Positions 7,867 to 14,614 of a stretch of DNA of 40,654 bases are shown piece after piece (the first letter of the stretch is position 1; the number at the start of each line of letters is the position of its first letter). This DNA comes from an uncultured Caulobacterales bacterium (GTDB taxonomy: Bacteria > Pseudomonadota > Alphaproteobacteria > Caulobacterales > Caulobacteraceae), in contig CAILTK010000059.1 in the NCBI GenBank assembly GCA_903837135.1, positions 1 through 40,654 of the forward strand, written 5' to 3'. The translations under genes were made by a program, and so were the position numbers. The notes beneath the pieces are model-generated. The model was not told the DNA's origin. It made no database searches and worked only from the letters and a program-made list of their open reading frames with translations.

Positions 7867-8778
7867 TCAGTGTTGGCGCGGCAGCTCAACCACATACAGC
7901 TCCGTGTCGTTCGCGCCCCGCAGCTCGGCGGAGTCGCCGATCGGGCTGTAGTAGGAGGTGTGGGCCGGATAGGCCCGATTGGCGTCGTCTACCCGCAGAC
8001 CGTCGCTAAGGGTCATGCCGATCTGGTTCCGCTCCGCGCTGAGCGTGAACACGCCGCCTTCGTTCAGCCTCACCATCATTATGCGCGTGTCGCCGTTCTC
8101 TCCCGGATGATCGTAGAAACAGCCCAGGCGCCTGATCTCGACGCCGGGCGCGACCCTGTAGTAGGCGAACGCCGCCGGGCGCATCACGATGGGCGCCTGG
8201 TAACCGGCCGGCGGAATGGCGTAGGTGTCGCGTCCCTGCGATTTCAGGCGGACGGCCTCCGCATAGAGCGCCTCCACGCCGTCCACCTCTTCACCGCGCC
8301 GGCCGCTTTCCGGATCGACCGGGGTGTAGCGCCCGTTTTCCATCACCCCCCGCGCACGCAGGTTCGCCCGCGCCTCGCGGCGGAAAGGCTCCCAATCCGG
8401 CCCGAGCTGGTGCTGGTCGCCAAACCCGAACTGGGTGGACCAGCCGGAATAGGCGCCGTCCTTCACCTCGGGACCGTAGTAGGCGCCCTTGGGGAAATAG
8501 GCCACGTCCCCGGCCTCGATATACTGGCCGGGCGCGAAGTTCTTGCGCCCGGAGTCGCACCACCGAACCTGCTGGAAGGCGTGGTGATGACGCGGCGCGC
8601 GAAAAGGGGCTTTGCCCTCCTTATGGACGCCCCGACCAAGATGGAGCCGCAACCCGTCAGGGGCGACCTCTGCGAGCGTGCGCCGCCCTTCCGATTCGCC
8701 GTGGTCGCGCGCCTGCTCCCCACGGGTGTCCTGGCTTCTGTTCCTCGGTGGCGCGTCGTCCAAGGTTACGATCTTCAT
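7867..8778 (-). CDS. Cupin-fold protein of unknown function
   Basis: This 303-residue protein has a cupin-like core. The stretch RHHHAFQQVRW, followed by a Gly-rich turn (APGQYIEAGDVAYFPKG), matches the two conserved cupin motifs in which histidines and a glutamate or glutamine bind metal. A second, divergent beta-rich half ends with ELYVVELP and may be a degenerate second cupin. There is no signal peptide. It converges on the HpaI aldolase gene across a 248-bp gap, which holds no gene or convincing terminator that I can see. It is divergent from the GntR regulator. Cupins of this type include sugar isomerases, dioxygenases and binding proteins; nothing here decides among them. Confidence 0.8.
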   Translation of the reverse strand: MKIVTLDDAPPRNRSQDTRGEQARDHGESEGRRTLAEVAPDGLRLHLGRGVHKEGKAPFRAPRHHHAFQQVRWCDSGRKNFAPGQYIEAGDVAYFPKGAYYGPEVKDGAYSGWSTQFGFGDQHQLGPDWEPFRREARANLRARGVMENGRYTPVDPESGRRGEEVDGVEALYAEAVRLKSQGRDTYAIPPAGYQAPIVMRPAAFAYYRVAPGVEIRRLGCFYDHPGENGDTRIMMVRLNEGGVFTLSAERNQIGMTLSDGLRVDDANRAYPAHTSYYSPIGDSAELRGANDTELYVVELPRQH

Positions 8779-9135
8779 CGTTGTGTCCCTTTGAATGGAA
8801 GCGGCTCATCGAACCACCCCTGCATCGTCGCTCTGCAGTTCGACCCGCGTGGCGGGCAACAGCCGATGATCGGCGACAAGCGCCCGATCGCGCTGATGAA
8901 CGGCGCCGGGCCGTATGGGCCGCCCGGCGCCTGACCGGCGAAAGATCCCGGCTCTGAACGGTCCAAGGTCGGGGCAAAGGTCACGGCTATCGGTCGTCCT
9001 GGGTGTCGATCGTCGTCAGGTCCATTCGCACGGCCGCCAAGTCGCTCGAAAATCGGCCCGGCCGGCGTCATGTGCGAACTATTTTGATAAAGTCGGATCA
9101 GGCCATTAGCATGGCGATCACGCAGAGAACGGGCC
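8779..9135. other. Divergent intergenic region between the cupin and GntR genes
   Basis: These 357 bp separate the divergent cupin and GntR genes. Open frames cross it on both strands, but none has a Shine-Dalgarno site, a recognisable domain or convincing codon pattern. The last 60 bp before the GntR start are less GC-rich (GAACTATTTTGATAAAGT near 9080-9097) and are the likely promoter. The TAGT-N4-ACTA operator seen further left does not occur here in intact form. Confidence 0.4.
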
Positions 9136-9810
9136 ATGGACGATCCAAACGATTCGGTAGTTGAACGCACTATCGCGACGATGCGCGACGCCATCCGCGA
9201 CGGGCGTTACGTTCAAGGACAACGCCTCGTGGTTGCGGATGTCACGAAAGCTCTTGGAGTGAGCGCCGGCCCGGTTCGAGAAGCGATCCGCCGCCTTACG
9301 GGAGAGGGTTTGGTCGAAATCACCCAACATCGCGGAGCTACGGTTCGAACTTTCAAACGAAAGGACGTCCGCGAGATCTATCAGTTGAGAGAGGTTGTCG
9401 AAGGCTTGGCTGCCCGCCTAGCCGCGGAACATATCGACATCGGAAATAACGCCGCGGAATTGAAGGCTTCCGTCGCGGAAATGCGCACAATAGTCCGCAA
9501 CCATGGCCGCAACTATTACCAACACAATCGAGATTTCCACGAGCTCATCTATAAGATCGCCGATAACGAAGCGATGCGCCAGATGGCGCGGCAACTGGTT
9601 CTTCCGATCTACAAGTTGCAGTTCCACAGTTTGCTCAGCCCCGAATACTATCGTGTCTCGGCGAGCGAACACGAGGCGATCGCGCAAGCCATTCTGGACG
9701 GCGATGGGCCGGGCGCGGAACGGTTGATGCGCAATCACGTCCGCAATTCAGGCGCTGCCGGGCCGACGCCCCCACCCGCAAACGCCGGCTCCATAGAAGG
9801 GATCGGTTGA
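9136..9810 (+). CDS. GntR-family transcriptional regulator (FCD subfamily)
   Basis: This 224-residue regulator has an N-terminal winged helix (residues 5-72; DVTKALGVSAGPVREAIRRLTGEGLVE is the recognition-helix region). A C-terminal all-helical FCD domain contains the metal/effector motif residues DFHELIYKIADNEAM and a late HEAIAQAILDGD, with histidines that bind a metal and a carboxylate effector in relatives. FadR/FCD regulators usually sense dicarboxylates, sugar acids or acyl-CoAs and repress the neighbouring catabolic operon. It converges on the MmgE/PrpD gene with 66 bp between. Control of the lyase-LeuCD-MmgE operon, and possibly of the left-block palindromes, is plausible but unproved. 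Confidence 0.93.
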   Translation: MDDPNDSVVERTIATMRDAIRDGRYVQGQRLVVADVTKALGVSAGPVREAIRRLTGEGLVEITQHRGATVRTFKRKDVREIYQLREVVEGLAARLAAEHIDIGNNAAELKASVAEMRTIVRNHGRNYYQHNRDFHELIYKIADNEAMRQMARQLVLPIYKLQFHSLLSPEYYRVSASEHEAIAQAILDGDGPGAERLMRNHVRNSGAAGPTPPPANAGSIEGIG

Positions 9811-9876
9811 ACGAGGCGTCGCTTCACCCACCGCGCTGAAACGCCAAGCCAACCGTCGCGCCGCGGTGTCGTGCGC

Positions 9877-11433
9877 TCAAAAGGCCGACCCGACGGGGGG
9901 GCCGAGGAGATTTCCGATGACGCTCACGTCCTTCACCTTATCCAAGGTCAGAACGGTCTCGATAATGCGTTGCTGACGGTCCTTTGTGATGAGGCCATCG
10001 GTGAGTCTATTGAATTTGTGTATGATGTCTTCCCGCGTCAGCGCATGGGAGAACGTCTTCGGCGTGCTGATTAGGATTTCTCGCGTCGAACGGTCGTTCA
10101 TGGTCACACGAAGTCTTGTGCTAAACTCGGTAGCCTTACCACCCTCGTTGAAGCCCTTGTCGTTATGCGCCGTTATCTTTGGGATCAAACCCCATACGTC
10201 ATCGCGGTTGATGCGGTTCGGTGAAAACTGACGGACGGTGGATTCGCCGTCGAGGATTGTCGCGGCCACGGCATAGGCGAAATTCATCTGAGCGCCGACG
10301 GGCGTTATGGGCCGTTCGAGCTTCCACCAGCCATGTTGGTAGGCCGCGTCCGAAACGTAGATATCTATCGACTTTATGGCTGGCGCGCTCAGCGGCCGCT
10401 CGGCCATCAGCGTCAGCGTTCCCTCGATGGCGCCATGCAATGCGCCCATCGCCGCGTAGGGCTTTAATAGAATCCCGGGCGTCTCCCAGCGGACTCCGAG
10501 GCCCGAAGCGACCTCCTCGGGAAGGGGATCGTGCCCCTCTCCGAACATGGCCAGGTAGCCCCCATACTTCCGTTCGAAAACGCTCTTGATTCCCGTGTAC
10601 CCCCCTGCCGCCATGAGCGCCGAAAACATGCCATTCCGAGAGGCGAAGCCGTGGTGCATGCGCTTGCACATGGCTTCGAACTGCGCAGCCATGAGACCGG
10701 CCGACTGGGCGCCCGCCATCCCGAACGCGTCCTCAAACCGTGACGCGTCGAGGTTGAGGAGCATGCCCGTCGCGGCCGCCGAGGCATGGGCGCCAATCAC
10801 CGCGCCGGAATGCCACCCTCGGGAGAGAAGTTGATCGCCGTGGAGCGCATTGCCCACTCTCGGCCCGACTTCAAAGCCCGCGACCGCGCCCAATAGAACC
10901 TGGGCCCCGCTCGTGGGGCCACGTTCCTCCGAGCAGGCGAGGAGGGCGGGAATGACCAATGACCCGCAATGAAGGGGGCCTTTTGGATGGACGTCGTCCA
11001 GTTCAAAGCCCTGGATGAACGTGCCGTTCAACAACGCGGCCGACATCGCCGGGGCCTTACGGCCCCAGCCGATGATGGTCCTGTCCCCGCGCCCCTCGAA
11101 CTTCAGCGACGCCTCGACCGCGGTGCGCGACCAAGGCAGCTGGGCGCCGACGATCGCGCAGCCGACCCCGTCCAGCAGCACATCCTTGGCCCGTTCACGA
11201 ACCGCGCCCGGAACATCATCGAGATGAAGATCCGCCAGCCAGGTACAGAGCCTCCCCGTCGGGCCGGCGGGATCGGACGGCGCCTCTCTTGGCCCTGTCC
11301 AATCAATCTTCGACGTGTCCGACGTCGGTTCAGCCTCTGTGGCGGTCGCCGCCGTGGCGACAACCACGCTTCCACCCAGCGCGCCCGCGCCGAGAAGCGA
11401 ACGGCGGGAAAGAGGCAAGGGATACATGGACAT
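9877..11433 (-). CDS. MmgE/PrpD-family protein with a twin-arginine signal
   Basis: MmgE/PrpD proteins include 2-methylcitrate dehydratase, cis-aconitate decarboxylase and iminodisuccinate epimerase. The core from about residue 55 (LCTWLADLHLDDVPGAVRER) through GTFIQGFELDDVHPKGPLHCGS and SRGWHSGAVIGAHASAAA to the C-terminal domain follows the family. The start shown (ATG 11433) has AGAGG just upstream; ATG 11427 and GTG 11460 are alternatives. Directly after the start is SRRSLLGAGALGGSVVVATAATA, a twin-arginine (Tat) leader. This is unusual because most of the family are cytoplasmic. It is the last gene of the minus-strand operon, 53 bp after LeuD. Dehydration or decarboxylation of a tri- or dicarboxylate outside the cytoplasm is inferred. 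Confidence 0.9.
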   Translation of the reverse strand: MSMYPLPLSRRSLLGAGALGGSVVVATAATATEAEPTSDTSKIDWTGPREAPSDPAGPTGRLCTWLADLHLDDVPGAVRERAKDVLLDGVGCAIVGAQLPWSRTAVEASLKFEGRGDRTIIGWGRKAPAMSAALLNGTFIQGFELDDVHPKGPLHCGSLVIPALLACSEERGPTSGAQVLLGAVAGFEVGPRVGNALHGDQLLSRGWHSGAVIGAHASAAATGMLLNLDASRFEDAFGMAGAQSAGLMAAQFEAMCKRMHHGFASRNGMFSALMAAGGYTGIKSVFERKYGGYLAMFGEGHDPLPEEVASGLGVRWETPGILLKPYAAMGALHGAIEGTLTLMAERPLSAPAIKSIDIYVSDAAYQHGWWKLERPITPVGAQMNFAYAVAATILDGESTVRQFSPNRINRDDVWGLIPKITAHNDKGFNEGGKATEFSTRLRVTMNDRSTREILISTPKTFSHALTREDIIHKFNRLTDGLITKDRQQRIIETVLTLDKVKDVSVIGNLLGPPVGSAF

Positions 11434-11486
11434 TTTCCTCTTTTTCTTGTCGTCGAGCACCGTTCAGCCAGCGGGGCGCGGCGCGG

Positions 11487-12116
11487 TTAGGCGGTCGTTT
11501 TTCGTAAGCCGCTCGTCGCCCAGACCCACGGCCGTTCCTCACGGTCCCGGGCCTGCCAGCTGCGGATCAAGCTCATCTGCTTCAAGGTGAAGCCCACGTC
11601 GTCCAACCCCTCAAGCAATCCCTCGCGCCGCAATGGGTCGATGTCGAACCGATAGGGCGTACCGTTGGGCGTGGTCACGACTTGTCCAGCGAGATCGATC
11701 TTGAAATCCCCAGCGCCCGCCTGAGCCTGCGCCATCAGGTCGGTCACGGCGGCTTCGGAAAGACGGATGGGTAGAAATCCGTTCTGAAAGCAATTGCTGT
11801 AGAAGATGTCGCCGAAGCTCTCGGCGATGACGCAGCGAAAGCCCATGCCTTGGATGGCCCAGACGGCTGTTTCGCGCGACGAGCCGCAGCCGAAATTGGC
11901 GCCGGCGATAAGGATCGGCGCGCCGCGAAACGCCGGTTGGTTGGGGGGAAACTCCGCCCGCTCCGACCCGTCCGAATTATATCTCAAAGGCGCGAACGCG
12001 TGACGGCCGAGATTTTGGCGATCCACGGACGCTTCGATCCTGATGATCACGTCGGTATCGACGTTCGCCAAAGGAAGCGGAGCCGCCCGCCCGACAAGTT
12101 CCACGAAGGGCGTCAT
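11487..12116 (-). CDS. leuD: LeuD-type small subunit of an isopropylmalate-dehydratase-like enzyme
   Basis: This 209-residue protein is the swivel subunit of a LeuCD-type hydro-lyase. It keeps the family start PLANVDTDVII and the signature NFGCGSSRE, and continues with CVIAESFGDIFYSNCFQNGFLPI. Two positions differ from standard leucine-pathway LeuD: the usual SSREHA reads SSRETA, and the usual PKQF after DTD..I is replaced by RIEAS. This hints at another substrate. The ATG lies one base after the LeuC stop, so the subunits are co-translated. Expected chemistry is stereospecific isomerisation or hydration of a 2- or 3-hydroxy dicarboxylate through an unsaturated intermediate. Homoaconitase, citraconate hydratase and dimethylmaleate hydratase share this fold. 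Confidence 0.9.
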   Translation of the reverse strand: MTPFVELVGRAAPLPLANVDTDVIIRIEASVDRQNLGRHAFAPLRYNSDGSERAEFPPNQPAFRGAPILIAGANFGCGSSRETAVWAIQGMGFRCVIAESFGDIFYSNCFQNGFLPIRLSEAAVTDLMAQAQAGAGDFKIDLAGQVVTTPNGTPYRFDIDPLRREGLLEGLDDVGFTLKQMSLIRSWQARDREERPWVWATSGLRKTTA

Positions 12117-12117
12117 G

Positions 12118-13512
12118 TCACAGCCGCCTTACGTCGAAAATTTCACCGGTGATCGCCGCCGCCGCCGCCATGGCCGGGCTGGCGAGATGGGTTCGCGCCC
12201 CCGGACCCTGGCGTCCCACGAAGTTTCGGTTCGACGTCGATACCGCTCGCGCACCGGGAGCGACCTGCTCGCCGTTCGCCGCGACGCACATGCTACACCC
12301 CGGTTCGCGCCACTCGAAACCAGCGGACCTGAACACCTCATCCAGGCCTTCGGCTTCGGCTTGTCGCTTCACGGCAAGCGATCCCGGCACGACCCAGGCG
12401 GTGACCGTCGCAGCAACCTTGTGGCCCTTGGCGATAGCCGCAGCCTCCCTCAGGTCGGAAATGCGGGAATTGGCGCACGAGCCTATGAAGACGCGATCGA
12501 CCTTGGCGCCGGCGATGGGCTGACCCGGCTGAAGACCCATGTAGTCCAACGCCGCCTGGATCGCGCCCCGTTGACCGGGGTCCGGCGTGGACTCCGGATC
12601 CGGCGTCCGCCCCTCGATCGGCAACGCGTGTTCGGGGCTGACGCCCCAGGTGACCGTCGGACCGAAGTCGGAGACGTCCAGGGCGACGTCCTGATCGAAG
12701 CGAGCGTCCGCGTCGCTGTAAAGCCGCCGCCAGTGGTCGACAGCCCGTTCGAACTCCGCGCCCCGGGGCGCGAAAGGCCTCCCCTCGATATAGGCGAACG
12801 TGGTTTCATCCGGCGCCACGATGCCTGAACGGGCGCCGAGCTCCACCGACAGGTTGCAAAGGGTCAGGCGCGCTTCGATGCTCATCGCTTCCACCGCAGA
12901 GCCAGCGAATTCGATCGCGTGCTCAGTGCCCGCGGCCGTGCCAAGGATGCCGATCGTCTGCAGGATGACGTCTTTGGCGGTCACGCCCCGCCCCAGGCGG
13001 CCTTCCAGCTTGACGCGCATCTGCTTGGGTCTGCGTAGCCTCAGCGTGGAGGTCGCCAAGGCGTGCACGCCCTCCGTGCTGCCGACGCCAAAGGCCAAGG
13101 CGCCGAGCGCGCCGTTCGTGCAGGTGTGACTGTCTCCACAGATCAAGGTCAGGCCTGGCAGCACCAGCCCAAGCTCCGGGCCCATGACGTGGACAATGCC
13201 TTGTCCGTCCTCGCCCAGATCGAACAGACGCACGCCGGCGTCGGCCGCGAGCCCCTTGAGCGCCGTCCATAGCCTTCCTCCGGGGGGATAGGTCATGCCC
13301 GTTCGGCCGGGAGCGCTGGAAACCGCGTGGTCCGCGGTCGCGAAGACAAGATCCACATCCGCAGGCTTCAGACCGCGATCCAGGAGCGCTTGCAGCGAAT
13401 GAGGCCCCGAAAGGTCATGGAGAAGCTGCCGGTCGATGTGCAGAAGCGCCCAGTCGTCGCCAAGATCGTGGACGACGTGAGCATCCCAGATCTTATCGAA
13501 CAGAGTCGCCAT
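12118..13512 (-). CDS. leuC: LeuC-type large subunit of an isopropylmalate-dehydratase-like enzyme
   Basis: This 464-residue aconitase-superfamily protein starts at ATG 13512 (MATLFDKIWDAHVV, typical of LeuC). A longer in-frame start lies within the upstream gene and is not used. The three [4Fe-4S] ligand cysteines are visible in FIGSCANSR and in EPGCSMC. ICGDSHTCTNGALGALAFGVG and SNRNFVGRQG are further signatures. It begins two bases after the lyase stop and ends one base before LeuD. In a leucine pathway it would interconvert isopropylmalate isomers. Here the absence of leuA/leuB and the lyase and MmgE/PrpD neighbours favour a catabolic paralogue, for example a dimethylmaleate- or methylaconitate-type hydratase. 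Confidence 0.92.
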   Translation of the reverse strand: MATLFDKIWDAHVVHDLGDDWALLHIDRQLLHDLSGPHSLQALLDRGLKPADVDLVFATADHAVSSAPGRTGMTYPPGGRLWTALKGLAADAGVRLFDLGEDGQGIVHVMGPELGLVLPGLTLICGDSHTCTNGALGALAFGVGSTEGVHALATSTLRLRRPKQMRVKLEGRLGRGVTAKDVILQTIGILGTAAGTEHAIEFAGSAVEAMSIEARLTLCNLSVELGARSGIVAPDETTFAYIEGRPFAPRGAEFERAVDHWRRLYSDADARFDQDVALDVSDFGPTVTWGVSPEHALPIEGRTPDPESTPDPGQRGAIQAALDYMGLQPGQPIAGAKVDRVFIGSCANSRISDLREAAAIAKGHKVAATVTAWVVPGSLAVKRQAEAEGLDEVFRSAGFEWREPGCSMCVAANGEQVAPGARAVSTSNRNFVGRQGPGARTHLASPAMAAAAAITGEIFDVRRL

Positions 13513-13514
13513 GA

Positions 13515-14405
13515 CTACGCCGCCGCGCCCGCCGTGGCGTCGAGAGCCCGGCGCAGACCATCCCATTCCTCGGACCCAAACCGCTTGTAGGTTCCCGCGA
13601 CGGTCGCCCCCGCCGGCGGCTCCTGAAGCGTCTGCGTCTCCGAAAGGTCGTGAAGCACACGATCGATCGATACGATGACCTCGCGAAGGAGCAGGCCGGG
13701 CAAGATCGTCAGGCGGTAGCCCATCGCCGCAGCGTCCGGCAGCTTGACAAGGGGCGTCTTACCGCCCGGAACCAGATTAAGGAGGCAGGGGCCTTTCACG
13801 TTCTGCGGAACCCCCGCCATTTCCTCCAGCGATAGAACGCCTTCAACGAACGCAACGTCAGCCCCCACCTCGAGCGCGAGGTTCGCCCGCGCGATCGCCT
13901 CTTCGTATCCCAGCACGCCGCGTGAGTCGGTCCTGGCGATCACCGTGAAGTCGGGGTCGCGTCGCGCGGCGACGGCGGCGCGGATTTTCGAGACGAATTC
14001 CTCGCGGGAGACGACTTCCTTGCCGTCGAGGTGGCCGCAGCGCTTGGGCGACACCTGGTCCTCGATGTGGATCGCCGCCACGCCGCGGGCTTCGAACTCC
14101 CGGACGGTCCTCGTTACGTTCAGCTCGTTGCCATATCCGGTATCGGCGTCGGAGATGACCGGGATCGTGGTCGAGCGGACGAGAACCATGGCGTTCTCAA
14201 CCATCTCGCTCATGGTCAGCAGTCCGTAATCCGGGTACCCCCTGGCGGCGGACGTGCCGGCCCCCGTCATGTAGATGGCCTTGAAACCCGCCTGCTCGAT
14301 AAAGCGCGCCGTGATCCCATCATAAGCTCCAGGGGCGACGATCATCTCGCCGGCCCGCAGCATTTGGCGGAACTCAGCCGCCGCAGAGCGTACCTGACTC
14401 ATCAT
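13515..14405 (-). CDS. Isocitrate lyase/PEP mutase superfamily lyase (methylisocitrate or 2,3-dimethylmalate lyase-like)
   Basis: This 296-residue cytoplasmic Mg-dependent C-C lyase has the superfamily active site: AYDGITARFIEQAGFKAIYMTG, the metal aspartates in SDADTGYGN, IHIEDQVSPKRCGH with the catalytic Cys, and RTDSRG. PKRCGH is the isocitrate/methylisocitrate-lyase version rather than that of phosphonopyruvate enzymes. NLVPGGKTP near residue 200 is typical of methylisocitrate, dimethylmalate and oxaloacetate-type members. It is the first gene of the operon and likely releases pyruvate (or glyoxylate) from a 2-hydroxy acid made by LeuCD. In Eubacterium barkeri nicotinate fermentation a LeuCD-like dimethylmaleate hydratase is paired with a lyase of this family, which makes that reaction a reasonable model. 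Confidence 0.9.
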   Translation of the reverse strand: MMSQVRSAAAEFRQMLRAGEMIVAPGAYDGITARFIEQAGFKAIYMTGAGTSAARGYPDYGLLTMSEMVENAMVLVRSTTIPVISDADTGYGNELNVTRTVREFEARGVAAIHIEDQVSPKRCGHLDGKEVVSREEFVSKIRAAVAARRDPDFTVIARTDSRGVLGYEEAIARANLALEVGADVAFVEGVLSLEEMAGVPQNVKGPCLLNLVPGGKTPLVKLPDAAAMGYRLTILPGLLLREVIVSIDRVLHDLSETQTLQEPPAGATVAGTYKRFGSEEWDGLRRALDATAGAAA

Positions 14406-14614
14406 ACTTTCCTCGTATTTCTTATTAAAATCCTAGTGACAGCGGCTGGGGCTAGGGTCAATCCCCAGTTGGCCGGATCTCCGCCTTGGGCCCGATCACG
14501 CCTTCGACAAGGACCATGCGACGCTCCAAACAGACGGGGGCTGGTTCCTATCGGTCAGACCCGCTCGGCGCATGGCGTTTGGGTCTGGGCCGTAAGCCGG
14601 AAAGGACAGGCAGC

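Noticed and set aside
8820-8935. Possible gene remnant between the cupin and GntR genes (plus strand, ending PYGPPGA)
   Set aside because: A weak resemblance to a multicopper-oxidase tail was noticed, but it is too short and lacks copper ligands.
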